Program-made: the position numbers and the translations under genes
Shown: in pieces, positions 48,020 to 62,259 of the stretch
How positions within the stretch are numbered: position 1 is the stretch's first letter
Layout: the number at the start of each line of letters is the position of its first letter
Notes under the pieces: model-generated
Database searches by the model: none
What the model saw: the letters and a program-made list of their open reading frames with translations, nothing else
What the model was told of the DNA's origin: nothing
NCBI GenBank assembly: GCA_013398015.1
Contig: VZRR01013406.1
Location: forward strand, 936,542 to 1,000,541
Source: Oreocharis arfaki
Taxonomy: Eukaryota > Chordata > Aves > Passeriformes > Paramythiidae
DNA length: 64,000 bases
Direction: 5' to 3'

Positions 48020-50270
48020 CTTAAATCAACATTCCCTTATTATTAGCTCTGATCCCTCTTGTAAGAGCAAAGTTATAAGACGCAGAAAGAAAGCAAAACA
48101 AGGACGTCTGACTGAGATCCCACCCTGTGCAATGAACACGGATTTACCATTTTCCACGTGGACAAAGGTATAATAACTGAGGTGTGATTAATCATAGTGA
48201 GATCTGTATTCAAAATGAAAAAATCAACAAGTCCAGTACTGGTCACATTCTGAATGCCTAAAGACCTCCAGAGCCCTTAGGCTTGTAAGGGTCTTCCTGT
48301 TTTACACCTGCACTGCTGAGACATCACACATGTGGTTATTTAAAATCCATGGAATTGAACCAATCAAGTACATCTGGATCCAAGAAAAAGTGTCTATGAT
48401 TGTTCAAAGTTAGAGAAAGACTGCTGCTAAAACTAACTGATATGCCTCCTGAAAACACTCCATCAAATTCAGCTGTGACTGAATGTGTTCATTTCATTAG
48501 TAAAATCCCAAGGCCATCCAAACCTAACTTCTTGGGCATCCCATATTCATGCCTAGCTGCACCTTCATTGTCCCAGCTGTTACTAACTCTGCTGAAAGAG
48601 ATTTATTGTCCTAGTCACTCTGAAAAACAAGCCCAGTGCCATTTCAGAGTTCCAAGCTCTAAGTCAGATGGTTTTTTTCTAGTTTCAGACAAGTTTGCTT
48701 TTAACTGCTCAGATTTACTGTGAGTTGGTGTAATAGCATCATACTGCATTTTCTCCTGACTGAATTCATGTCCCTCCTGTTTTTGTGCACTTGTTCTGCC
48801 AAGATCTTTAAAAATCTGTTCTGATATTGCAATGCTACTAAATTAAAGGTCTGGTTAGCAGGCTCTTTGGGGCTGCATTAAAATTAATACTGGCTAAAAC
48901 TCTGTATCAAAAGTACAGTAGTATTCACCAGTAATGCTGCTCTGAAGCTACAGCATTTTGCAGCATTACCGTCAAGTTCTGTAACCTTTTTTTCTATCAA
49001 CTGGCCTTAATCCAAGTAGACTATATGATTATCTAATGTGCTTGTGCTAGGTGAAAAATAAGATGATGATTTGAAGCTCACTCTCCTTTATGGACCTTTG
49101 CTGTGCTAGAGGCAGATTGAAGAAACAAAGAGGAACTTGAGAAAAAGGAAATTTGGAAAGGACAGCTATGTAGAAGATGATGGCTGGAGGAATGCATAAG
49201 GGATGAGCACTGGTCAAGATGGATAAGGATTATCTCAGAAAAAAAGGAAAAAAATGTAAAAGAAAGGATCTTCAGGAAGAAAAAGGGAAAATACAGGCAA
49301 TTTCTAGGTTTATCTCTCTAGTACCTAGTCTTCCACATACTAGGAACTATTTTTTATTTCTTTTTTGGTATAAGTACAGATACAGAAATAAACACCTAAA
49401 TTTACTGTTAAAAAGAAACAGCAATTTCAGCAAATAATGATCTGAATGAAGTACAAATAGAATCATAGAAAATCATTCAGGTTTGAAAAGACCTTTAAGA
49501 TTTTCAAGTCCAACCACTTATATATAGTAGGCATAGTTTAAAAATAAAAAGTTCAGAAAGGAGAGCGGCATGATCCATAAAGGAAAGGGAAATCTCTTTA
49601 CTCAGAGAAACCAAAATAAGAAAATATTTCAGCCAAGTTAAAGCAGAGTATTACTAAAACCAATTGTTCAGCTAACTCTAAGCTTTCAGAGAGATGGAAT
49701 GCTGACAGTGAATTTTCATGAACTGAAGTACAATGAAACAGTACATACTGAACTTAAATATATTTAACCATCTCGTGGGAAAAAAACTATTCAAAATCGT
49801 GAGCTCTTCAAAATACCCTTTTGACTTTAGTTTGATGTACAGCCAAGTGTTCTCGACAACATTCAAAACAGGGCAAATAGGAGACTTCACTGATAAATTA
49901 ATCAAAAGCGAAGTAAATAAAGAAAATGCAGAAGAGGGAAGGTGTTTCTGTAGAGGATTTAGTAATATCTGCATGTAAATAAATGTAATTCCCAGAGGCT
50001 CAAGTATGTATTTACAGAAAGTGGATTCAAATAGTAAGGATGTAGCCTACAGTCAGCCCATCAATTCTAACTGAAAGTAACCCAAGAACACATTTTTGAT
50101 GGGTCTCTAATTGCCATAAGTGCTGTCTCATCATAAACTTATTTAATGTGTAAATAAAAGTAAATTAAGGGAAGCAAGGACAAGAAAATAAGTTAACCGC
50201 TCACAGTATCTGGAGGCAGAGATATCACCTGGAATGAAAAAACAATGAGTAAGCTACAATTTTACTTCTG
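48020..50270 (+). repeat. 2,251-bp direct duplication, copy 2
   Basis: Matches copy 1 base for base with 23 substitutions. It continues into unique sequence (cttgaatatttgc) after 50270, while copy 1 continues from unique sequence before 45769. This is the pattern of either a tandem duplication or two overlapping contig ends placed side by side. Confidence 0.97.
49458..49519 (-). mobile_element. Short CR1 3' end, minus orientation (duplication copy 2)
   Basis: Identical to the fragment at 47207-47268, carried along in the duplicated unit. Confidence 0.85.
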
Positions 50271-53200
50271 CTTGAATATTTGCTTAGACAAGCCAAAGTG
50301 AATGGCTGCTCTTTGAAACAAACAAAAGGTTTTAATTAGATACAAGATCAAAACACCTTTTCGAAAATTTTAATTTATGAAACTAAGAAAGTTGCCTGAA
50401 GAAAACGAGAAATTTCAGGGCAGAAAAAATGTTTTTAAACTAGTGAATACTGAACATAATTATGTAAGAATGCATATACTTGAAATAAAATGAAGGAAAT
50501 AAATCCTAATAAGAGATACCTCTCAAACTTCTGGGCTATGCTTTGTCAGATACCTCAAAGACCATCTGCCTTCTTAGCTTTATGTAATCTGCCATGAGTA
50601 ATGGCATGATGTCTGCAATTATATTTTATGGTGTTAAGTAATTGCTTACAAAGGTGACCAGCAGCCTGATGCTATGTTCTAATTAATTTCATTACACCAG
50701 AATTCATGAAGATATGTACAACTTCAATTCACCAGCAAGGTCTTTATGAGACATAGCTCAGAGAATTTCTGATTCCAAGTATCAATAATTAATTAAGAAA
50801 GGGAGCTGAATAGAACATGGTAGAACTTGTCGAATGGTTACTCAGGGCCCTGATTTCCCAGATGATTTTGATCCAATACTACATACACCTCCCTGTGTTG
50901 CTGTCATCATACTTATTTCCACTAACTAATAACCCTGTTACATGCCCTGAAAACACATAAGCAAATGTTTGGCCTAGATACTGGTTCAAATATATGCTGC
51001 ATTTTCACAACTGAATTCCACAAACTGGAATTCATTTATTCCTGATGCTTATTATAAGGAGATTCATTCCAGCAATGCATATATAAATCCTGTGCCTGTT
51101 AAATACTTAATCTATGATACTCTAATCAACTGAACCTACTTTTACTGTAGGCTAACTTAAAAATGCATCCATAATTCTCACTTAGAATAAGGCACGGGGG
51201 ATAGGAGGACAAAAGAAAAAAACCCCAACAACTATGCACCATATTGCTCATACCTTAAAAACATCATATGAATCCATTCAGTCTCAATTTTTGGTGTGAA
51301 TTTCTGCCTGAGACTGGAGAGAGGGCAGTTATGGTTGGGATCAGAGCAAAAGCAGTTTTAAAATCCTAAAGCAGCTAAGCATTTCTAACCAGGCCTCATA
51401 CAGCTTGTAGACAGCAGTTTCACTGAATACAAAACACCTACTAAGTAGACACACATTGTTAAGAATGTGCTACTGCCTCTTGCAGGAAAAATTATGAAAA
51501 TTGCTTAATTCCCTCAGAGAAGTGCAATTCCAAAACACACAAAAAAGGTGCAGTCTCTCGGCTCTATCTTAGAGGTGTTGAACACCAAAGTATGTTTTCT
51601 TTTGCCACATCATTTTATGAGTAGAATATCTCTTCAAACAATCTATCTCCCCTCAGGAACAAACACAGTGTGACACAGTGACTAACCCCAGACATGCAGT
51701 GGTTCTTTCCAGAATCCAAGGGTACCCAAAACACAACAGATCTTAGCAAGGAACATTCTTGGGAAATGCACATTCTTCTGGTGAGGTAGATGAAATCTGA
51801 GCAGCTATCGAAACAGCTAAAATGGCACTAGATTTAGTATAGGAATCTGAATCATTTTTTCTGACATCCTAGAAACTCAAGAAAAATAAATTAAATAATA
51901 GCTGCCTCTGAAATTATCTTCCTCCCTGATCAGGATCATATATGGCACCAATATTTCATTGCAAAATTGGTCCAATGTTACATAAATGGTAAATTTAACA
52001 GGAACAGGTGAAGAGGGGCTACCCTATATTAAATATACATATTTTACAAAGATTTTTTGCTATTAAGATTCCCTACATCCCTTACAAAACAGTCATAAAC
52101 AATGAAAAATAAACACAAACAACTGGCAAATCACAAAACAATCCTTACTTCAATCTTGTATTTGAAAAGAGGAAACAAGAAGACCTTGAACACAGCTACT
52201 AAAGAGGACCAGTTTATGTAAAGTTTCACACTAGACAATCTAGTACCTGACCTATTTCCAATCTTCATAATGCCTCTGATACAATTTAGCATATTCAGAT
52301 TATTTGACTGAACGGAAAGGACCTTGTTGACAATTGAGAAACCAAAGGTTAAATTAGTAGTGTTACATCTTAAATAACATGTTCAAATCACTGCTGAGGG
52401 CCATGTACACTGGTAGATCTACAATACATTTTTCTCAGATTTGATTATTCCCTTGGATCAAAAGTTACCTCCTTTCTTCTCTTTCTTTTGATCACTGAAA
52501 GTTAGCAACCTCTGACTCCTAACGAGTTTCGACTTTTTTGTGTTGTTTTTCAAGACATAGAAGCACAGCAGGGAGCCACAAAAAACACTTTACATTTCTG
52601 AAAAAAATGCTTTAAGAATCACTCAGGAGTTCACAAGAATTAGCAGAAGTGAGAGAGCTTAATTCAATCAAGAGAAGTGGGCTCCTAAATTAAGTGCGAG
52701 ATTCAATTTCTTCTCTTTCTCTTCATCTTTGAAATTAATAGGAGTCTGTTCATATACATCAACAGGTTTAAAATAACTGCCTGGAATCCAAATCTAGGGA
52801 GGGCCGACCAAAAATGACACGGTCATCTTGAATTACACTAGCTACATGAAGAAGACATTCTTAAAAACTTTCAGAGCATATCTGGCCTCCTTATTTTCTG
52901 ATGGACAGAGTTTTACCAACAAGTACGTTTTCTCTGAAGAAGCACCTTACAGGAAAATGAGATTTTAGGTTACATTTTCAGTGGAAAATTTAAAATATTT
53001 TGTCTCAGACATGAAAAAATGTTTCATTTTGATGTTAGCTGCTAGTTGTTTTATCATATTAGTTCTATTATTTTTATGCTAAGATAATTGATTGAATGCT
53101 GCAAACAATAAAATTAACAGTAACAAATTATTTTTAGTCTCAATATCATGCATTATTAATATTATATTTTATATTATATTATATTATANTTGTTTTAATT

Positions 53201-53779
53201 TCTCAAAAGGATCTGGTACAAATTTTAAATTCTTCACATATCTACCTTTCTAAACAGCATAAGAATGAAGAGACAGAGAGGAAGGATTATATCCAAACTG
53301 TTGTGTAAGTCATCCAACAGTGTCAAAATTTCCAACAGGAACGAAACCCTGACTGGAGACATCTGATCTAAAGAAGCCTAAGTAAAGGGGTAAAAGAAGA
53401 TCGAGAAAAATAGATTTGGAAGACTACAGGAAGGAGACAGTGGCCTTGTCCAGATGTTGCCAACAGTGAAACCAGAGAAAATTCCACATTTCTAGTGAAG
53501 ATTTCAAGCTCTCTCTCCCCTAGGAATCTTAAATAATAAATCTGATTATTTTTGTGGGAGTACACATAAGCTGGTATTTAGAAATAGAGAAGAGTATTTA
53601 AAGGTAAAAATAATCAACACCAGCTGTTGTGTAAACCCTATTAAAAATTTTTAAATCCCTTTAGATTTTAAAATTTGAGTTTAAAACATGGTCCTAATAA
53701 GCCAGAATGATTCTTGTCAATAACATCACATGAGGAAAAAAGCTGGTTTAAATTTCTCTCTCTGAATATGATCAAAAAT
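50271..53779. other. Unannotated AT-rich DNA with one single-base gap
   Basis: No gene or recognised repeat family. An ATATT-type pentanucleotide tract with an embedded N lies near 53163-53189. Confidence 0.5.
53163..53189 (+). repeat. (ATATT)n short tandem repeat with an N
   Basis: Repeated TATAT/TTATA units running into a single N at 53189. The N probably marks uncertain repeat length rather than a base ambiguity. Confidence 0.8.
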
Positions 53780-53853
53780 TCCAATCACTAAAGGAAAGGT
53801 TAATACAGAAGATAAAATATTAAAGCCCTAAAAAAAAGAAAACCTGGACTTAT
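53780..53853 (+). repeat. Local direct repeat of about 74 bp, copy A
   Basis: Starts TCCAATCACT, contains GAAGATAAAATATT and AAGCCCTAAA, ends CCTGGACTTAT. It pairs with 54581-54654 at roughly 90% identity by eye. Flanks of the two copies do not match. Confidence 0.88.
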
Positions 53854-54580
53854 ACAAATGGTCTCCATTTTTTCTTGCTTCTTTTTCTTAAATAAAAGAG
53901 CTGAAAATTCAAAAGAATTCAACACTGTAAAAAGTGCAATTTCGCCATAGTTTAGCAGGTATGAAATTATAAAATTGAGTTTCTTACAAACACTGGCCAC
54001 ATGCCAAAGTTATGTGCCAGGCTCCATGGCCTTTCTGGTAACTATAAAAATCTAATAAATTATGTTGGATCAACAGCGCATTTGGCTCCCAGGAGAGATG
54101 GATAAAACTTTTCAATAAATAGAAAATTAATCAAGAGGTTCAGCTTTGGGAGGACTAAGATTTTTTGTGAATTCAGCTTTAAAATACAGATACTAAGGTT
54201 TTGAAGATAGAGAAATATTTCATTCTAACAGTTGAGAAAAACGAAATTTGTATTATTATCAGTTTCTTTCAAGCAGCACTACAGGAAAAGTATTTTACTG
54301 AAGTGTTAACATTAAAGAGAAAAGCTTACCTAAATATAATTTCAAATATCAAAAGATTTTTGTCTAAGGGAAAACCACCTCACCTTTCCTACCTCAGTTT
54401 TAAATAATTCCCTTTAGGAACCTCGTAAGCCCAAATGTGTTACTGACTGTTATCTGACTACCAAACTGAAAAATGCATTACTCAAGGAATTCTCAGGATT
54501 TTTTGTGGTATTTTGGAAGCTGCTCCACTATTAATAAAATGTAAGAAAAAAATTAAAAAAAAAAAGGTTAAAAACTCCAC
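53854..54580. other. Spacer between the 74-bp repeats
   Basis: AT-rich, without a recognised element. It holds a 68-codon plus-strand open frame (54201-54407) with no support. Confidence 0.5.
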
Positions 54581-54654
54581 TCCAATCACTGAAAGAAAGG
54601 TTAATACTGAAGATAAAATATTCAAGCCCTAAATACAAGAATACCTGGACTATT
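54581..54654 (+). repeat. Local direct repeat of about 74 bp, copy B
   Basis: Second copy, 801 bp downstream of copy A. About seven substitutions, three of them in the A-rich stretch after AAGCCCTAAA. Confidence 0.88.
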
Positions 54655-57600
54655 AGATAATAAAACTAAATTTTCAAGAGAAATAAGGAAGTTCACCAAG
54701 TTCACCACTTTTTACCTTCTTTTACTCTCCCATATATCTTTATCAAGTATTCTATCTTATACAGCAATGAAAGCCATACCTGGTAAAAAAATAGTAGCTA
54801 TTATATTCCATTTTCAAACTCACTCAAGCTGAGTTGTTTTCCTCTAAAATATACTTGCAACACGCATTAACTGACTTGAACCAAACCCTGCTTACCTTAA
54901 ACTGAACCTTCATTTTTCACCTGTAGTGTCCTTTATTTTTAAGGTCAGAAAGAAACATGTGTGCCCAGTGTGACCCTCTCACCTGGAAAGGCCTGAGAGC
55001 TCCAAACAGCTGGTGGAAGATCCAGATATCAATTTGCAGCTGTCATTCTGAGGGGGCAGAGAAGTGCTTTTGACATACTTCCCTTTGGCAGCATTTTAAA
55101 ATAAATCTCTACTGTCCAAAGCAATGTCATGTAATAAGATCTCAATCTGGTCTTGGGAGCTGGCCAGCTGCATAAGCTTCCAAGGATGGATATGTTCTGC
55201 CTCTCTGAACCTGGAAACACTGTGTTGCCAGCGGTGTTGCCCACTTCCCCCCTGCAGCTGTTGGGATGCATAGCTGTTCATACGGTGTTCAAAACACACA
55301 TATATAAAAAGGAAACATTTTTCTCGAATGACTTCTAAGAGTTACTTACTTACTGAATCCTGGTCAATTCCTCCCAGCAAACGCGGCCTTAAATCTACCT
55401 TTCAGTGGGTGCCTATGGCTGCTGTGCCCTCTTAGAGGACAAAAGAAGACCTTTTGTGCAGAGATGAAAGCAGAAATTTGACTCAGAAGAAAAAAAACAA
55501 CTATCATGAAAATAAGAAAAAAAAAAACCTCTGTCTGATTAACTAGATAATTATGTTACTTCTTTTTAGGAATGGTCCTTGTTCAGTATAAGTACATAAT
55601 CTTCCAGGTACTTGAAAAGCAATTTGGAGAAAAGTAAGCATGAGAGGACTAAAAATTTCCTTTCCTGTAGAGAGATTGTAATCCTTTTTGAGAGTGAAGC
55701 TCTTATAGGGAACTCAGAGGAAACTAAATCTTATGTTTGCTATAAATACTGATAGCTACATTGAACCCAGTGGTACTAAACCCAAGCTTTGGGTTCTCAG
55801 TGGATTGTACCTGGTTCAAAAAGGTGCCACAACAATACATCACGTTTGTTTAGCTAATAAAATATAAAACGGACTGTTGGCTCTCAGTGCTTCTAAACCG
55901 ATAAATTCAACTGACACTAAAAGTCTGCTCACCCAAACCCAGAGAATTTGCTGTGTTCCTAAACTGTGAAGATGTTTATTGTAACTTGGATATTGGTCTA
56001 AAAATTCAATACTGCTGTCTGTCAAGTGTGTCACTTAATGTGACGCTTTTTCCCTTGTTTTGGAAAGGCTGCAGAAATTCCGTCCATTGAGATTTTTGAA
56101 GACACCAACTTCCTACATGTCTTGTTTTCATGGAGAAAATAATTATATAATAAATAGTAGAAATGCTCTGTTACTATTGCATGAAAAGTTTCTGTTTAGC
56201 TTAATCCCTATAGGCTTATAGCATAAGAATTATGTGTTTTCACGTATGTACAGCTCCATACACATGAAATCAGGAACAACTTAAAATAGAATCAGCCCGC
56301 CTCTGCAGCAAATTTAAAAAAATCAGATTTGTGTTTTTTTCTTTTCCTCCTTTTTTTGGAGACTATCAATTAATCGCTACCCTAGTGTACAATTTACAAG
56401 AGCTGCCAGATTCTGGTGAGAGAATTCTTCAGAGACATTAAAGAGTTTTCTGAATTGAATGTAAATAAATTCAAAGTGTAGAAAACCAAATCCCCACTGC
56501 AGGCACAGGGGTGCCTACAATGCCACAGATCATGCCACTCTGGCAGAATAATTTGTCTCTCTTGATATAATTTGTTATAGGGAAATTCCAAAGAGATTGA
56601 AGAGATAACTAGTAATTTAAGGAATCATCCAAAAAAAAAAAAAAAATCAGTTTACCATATTGATCTTTTATAGACAGAGAAAAACAGGCAACCAGTGAAT
56701 TACTGACTATACAGGAGCAGTTAACCTACCCAGACTTTATATCGGAAAAAATAGCACCTACGAGACTTTTAAGCATCAAGTTCACGAAATGAAACCTTCC
56801 GCATTTTCTGACAAGCTTAGCAGTGCAAAACCAAACCTGCCATCTTGTGCATAAAGAAACAGAGCTAGCTATACCAAAACAACTGCTGTGTGTTACCCTC
56901 TCCCCAGGCATTGACACTGTACTTTGCAAGATGACATGATCTGTTTTTTCCGTAAGAGAAACAGCTTATGGAAGCAGTCTGTCATTTTAAGAGCACACCC
57001 TTCTTCTGTATTTGTGAGACTGTGGGCTTGTGAAATGTGCTGTATGAAATGCTGTAAATGGACTAAGCCAAAAATATGACTTCAGCTTTAGCTCAAAACA
57101 TAAAAATAAAAGTTATAGACACCAAATTCTTAGTATTATTGCAAATGTGTATAACGCCTCATTTTACTGCAAGAGTTCCTCTTGTTCTTAACAATAATTA
57201 AGTTAATAGCGAATATGTTTCAAAGCTTCTAGGTGAAGTAAAATGAGATTCTAATCGACTTTAAAACATGACCACTCTAAATTATTTGCATGCAGATTTG
57301 ACTTATATATCTCATAATAATTTAGATATTACCATGACAAATGGTCTTGTTAAACAGTATCTCACGAAATATGAAAAGGTCAGGTGCTCATCTCGTATAG
57401 GTCAGAATAAGCATTGGCGTGAAATCTACAGCACTGATTGAAGCAGTAAGAACATATAAGATAATTCTGCTGTGACCAGACAGCTTTTTAATTTTTCTAT
57501 TTTAAACCAATATGATCTTACTCTCTAAAGATATACAATCTTTGGAGACCTCAGTCCATTGCTCCAAAGTCAAAAATGCAATTTATTCTTGAGATGTCTG

Positions 57601-58856
57601 CTGTTTAACAAGTCATCCAAGCTAACAGAGTCTGAGATCTATGGACAGGGCATTTTTTAAAAATTCTGAACATCTGGTGCTTAAAAAGATGACTAAATAG
57701 GAGGGAGAACATTTTAGGGAGGGTATACCAAAGCAAAAAGTTGTTCCAGAAATAGTAAACTAAAACAGGAACACAACTGGGGGACTTTGATGTAAGATAG
57801 TGTGAAATAAGAACTATGTCTCTGCCTGTATCATTATGCCATTACGGTAGCTATTTATAAAAACATTAAAGCTTGCAAATGTCTTTTTTTCCTGGATTTG
57901 GTTCAGGTCATTTACTTGATCAACACTGAAATGAACCTTATAGATCTGATATAGCATAACCATCACAACACAAAGTCTACTTTAAGATCCAAGAGAGAGC
58001 CTTAGCGCTGTAAAATAAGCTAAAGAATTTAATGTGAGCACAACTTCCTCTAATCTGCTTTTCCTAGGTGTCATGTCTGAAAGAGAAGTAAAAATGGCTC
58101 AAAAAACAGCAGGAGACTGCCCAAACCACACAAAGCCCCAAGGCCAGTAAAAAGAGAACATTAGTTAATTGCCTCGTGAGTTATAAACAAAAATATTTTG
58201 CTGAAGTGAGCTACAAAGCCATCTTTAGTTTAAAAAAAAATTTAAAACCCCATGTATTGTGGTAAAAAATTCCACTTGCTGCAAGTACGTAACCAGAAAG
58301 CACGGAGCAACGTCACATAAAATGCCTCCACTATTTTTTTCTTTCATTTCAGAATATCTAGTTATTTTTTGCATCTAGCAGGGGTCCAATTTCTGTATCG
58401 AGACTACCAGATTTCCAGAACTCCTGCATTCCCTCACGGCTGCTCCCACGGAAGAAGTCATCTACAGCTTATCTGCCTGGCCCCAAAAATTCATCTGCAA
58501 TTTGCTTAGGTCTCACTGGTAAGACCCAGGACTATTAGCTGAAAACCACAGTACAGTGGATAGGGTAAACTAGGAAAGGTCTCTGGTGATCCATGTCCAA
58601 CTTTCAGCTCAGTTACTAACACAATCTAAATAAATAATGTTGCAGTAAGAGAGTGCAATTTAGGAGTAAGCTAAATGATCAAATCAAGATTTGGAAACAC
58701 TAGTCATTCATTATGCTGCACCATGTTTTTTGAGACCTACATGAGCTGCAATGCTCTACTACAGCTAAACGACAGTACTCTTCAAGTACAACTACTTATG
58801 GTGACTAGAAACTCAAAAAGTAAAGGAACTCATTATTCATGACTTATGGTGGCGAT

Positions 58857-58912
58857 AAAAAACCCAAAACAAACAAACAAGCAAACAAACAAGCAAGCAA
58901 ACAGACAAAAAA
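58857..58912 (+). repeat. (AAAC/AAGC)n microsatellite
   Basis: Imperfect tetranucleotide tract (CAAACAAACAAGCAAACAAA type). It supplies the Lys/Gln/Asn-rich N terminus of the 191-codon ORF, arguing against that start. Confidence 0.9.
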
Positions 58913-61833
58913 AGCACTGCATGCTGTAAATGTATTCACTACTTCCCTTCCCTCAAAAAACTTACCCTCTTTTGGAAGGATGTCAAATATCATTCACCCT
59001 CTAGAATGTCTGAAAAACCATACAAATATTAAGAAGATACAGTTAGATAGATTAACAACTGTGTTTTTCTTACAATACCTCTCTCCTTGTATTTCTGACC
59101 CTCACTGCAGTCCAGAATTAAACACGTATAGAAAGTTAGCTCTGTTGGACGGCAAGTTTTGTTGCCACACTAAATGTATTAATAGTTTTTGTCAAGCAAA
59201 TGTCAGCAATATTTTTTTTAGATTAGTAGCTTTTTTCACTCCTATATCTCTCACACAGATTTTTTTGGGTCTAATCACAAAGGTAAAACAACTAGGACCC
59301 AAGTCTGCATGCTGTGTTCCCATCTGTAAATGCTTACTCTTTTTCTTGAAAAGTGGGCATCAAAAAGTATATCCTCAATATCAAAGTCTTTTAGGGAAAT
59401 GCAGAAATGCATAGTGTTTCTATGGAAGAAAAAATATAGTTTTGTTAAAAGTATCATTTAAATGCATGTTCCAAGAACGGTGTGCTGTTTTCCTGTAAAC
59501 AAGCCCTATTTTCATTTATTCAAACTACTAAATTAGCACTATCCAAAACTAAACAGTACAGAAGATGTTTTGATGTTCATCATTTGAAAACTTTCAAATG
59601 GAAATTCTGCATGGAAACTCCAACACGCAGCTTAACATAAGTGCTTCTAAATGTGATTTAGAGCTGCTATTCATTTTCATTTTCTCTTTCTTCTTTTTCA
59701 AAAGATGGTAGTACGACTAAACATAAGACTCAGTGTACTGCAGAATAAAAAATGTATGCAACTCCCTGCTCTTAACAGCAAAGAGGCATCATTAATTGTT
59801 TGTGGCAACACAGTATCTGCCATTGCCTCTCCCTGTGCATAGTGGTGTGTCCCAGATCACTACGATCCTGGAAATGAGATGACAAGGGCCCCGCCCTGTG
59901 AGACTTGGGAGTTTTCTATTTTGATGAACATCAGTTTCAGCTCAAGGTGCCAAGTAACAGCTTGTGGCACCTGACAACTCACAGAATCGGACCTCAGATC
60001 AGACTTCATACATTTTTAAATGAACTCTGTTCCTGATATCGACAAGAATGTCTTCTCAGAAACACTTCTCAGAAAAAGCTACCAATTTTCAGAAATTCTC
60101 AGAAGGAAATTGTATTTTAACCTATGTAAATGTCATCCTGTGCTGTAATTTCTGAGGTTCATACGTTATGGATTCATGACTTTTCCATGTTAAGAAACCT
60201 CTCTATAATGTAAGCTGTAGAGAGACAAGCAGTTTTCACGAGGTCCTAGGTCAGATTTGTTATGTCAGCAGTGGTGTGATTTTATGTAGTTACTAACATC
60301 TGGGCTGTTTGGGTGTGCACAGCATATGCTAAGTAACATCCTCTACAGTAGTCAACTGAAACTGTGATTCCCCTTGACATGTCTCAGGATCTTATATAAG
60401 CAAATAAGAAAAGCCTTATTCGTGTTTTCCATATTACATGCAGAGTGCAAAGAGCTGCTCATTAACATTTTGATTCTGGACATGATACATTCAGTGACTT
60501 TGTGCCATCATTAAAAAATATTTCATGTAATTTTGATACTATCATGTCTTTTTACTGCATTAGTATGATCGCTCTTTAAAGCAACCATAACATCATGTCA
60601 TCAATGATCAGTATTTTTTTTTTCTCTTTTTTAAATCTGGACACAGGAACAAGCCTAGACTAAAACTAAGGCTCAAGGTAAATGGAAAAAGGGCTAGTAA
60701 TTGGCAAAGGAAATAGGCTGCGAATAGTCTAGAGAAGCACATCTCCTTCAGAAAATGTAGTGACATCTTTAAACTAATGCATCCATAGAAAGTCCTAGAT
60801 CACCTAATGTATCCCAGTGTCAACATTGTACAAAAGACAAGAAAGAGGAGACCTTGGAATAATTCAAAAGCCACTGCAGAAGGAAGCTGCTAGCATGTAG
60901 ATTTCTGGATAAAACCCCTCCAGGTTTTATGTCAACAAAGCCTGTCCTTAACTTGTGAACCTCATGTTTTCTCACATCATGGAGAAATTTAAAGATTTCT
61001 ATCCATTCTGACAGATTTTGTTTATACATTTTCTCATATATGTCAGAGTTTGTACACAAGCTCTCTGCTGCTGTTGTTGCTAAAAAATTACTATCTCTGA
61101 TTCTTTTCACTAGGTTCTACAAGCTCTAGTGCTGACAGTGTCAGACACCATTCTGCATTGTTTTTTGGGTGGCTTTGTGAAAATGAATGAAATACCTCCA
61201 TTTTGATTTTAAATCAGAGCATCCAATCTCACTTGCAGCATGAGGTATTTCTATGAGAAGAAAGTGATCTGATTTATTTATTCATGGAATGAAATTGCTT
61301 TGACTATAATGTACAGGCTTTAAAACATCAGTTCTCTGTCATCCCATTATTACACAATTTCCTAATTACCTCTCTAATCACACTACCTAATATTGTAAAG
61401 TGCCTTGGAGTGTGTAGAGAAGTTGTTGCACATTAAGAACCAAATTAGCAGATTTTGGAGAGGAAAGAAGACTCTTCTTTGTATTTTTCCCATAGCCATA
61501 TGAAAAGAAGAGTCTGCTTTTCATCCTTTTGCTGACACTACATCTCTAAAAGTCCAGGTGGCAGAATACGATCAGACCATATGCTGCAGAGAAAAGTATT
61601 TTTCAGAATATCACTTTGAACTTACAGTTCATTAAATTTTACCTTCCTACTCATGCCTTTTTAGCATCTGAGTTTGGTGAACTACCATGAAGCAAGCCAA
61701 AAGAGGACCTAGGGAAACAGATGACAAAGCCCTAGGCTGCAGTAGAGGCCTGGCCTTAAGGCAAGAATCGCATAAACTTCCCTATTTTTGAAATGTCTTG
61801 TTGTAACATTTGATTGTGTTAATGACATAATTT

Positions 61834-61876
61834 AAAACAAACAAACAATCAATCAAACAAACAAACAAATAAATTT
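61834..61876 (+). repeat. (AAAC)n with AATC variants
   Basis: Imperfect AAAC tetranucleotide tract, ending in AAATAAATTTAAAA. Confidence 0.9.
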
Positions 61877-62259
61877 AAAAACCACAATTCAATTCTGAAG
61901 GTCTACTGCTTCACCTACCCTGGTTCATTCTAAGGTGTGTCTGGTTGAGACTTTTTCTCAAACTATTGTTTTTCATAGAAAGGCTCAAAGACCATGTGTA
62001 CATGCCCCAAACAGATCAATTTTCTTCCTCAAATTCCTGTGCTAATAATTTGCTGCATATTTTAAAAGGTGTATGATTTCTTCACAAATATTTAGTCAGG
62101 CCATCCATTTTTAAAGGACCACAGAAGTCCGTATTCAATTTGATACTCTCAGTTTAGTCTGTTAGCTCTCTTGGATTTCAAAACGCTACTGACTTGCTTA
62201 ATGCTGTGAAAGCATTTCTAGTCTTGATATTACTTCTTTCTTGAAATCTCCAATAGCAT

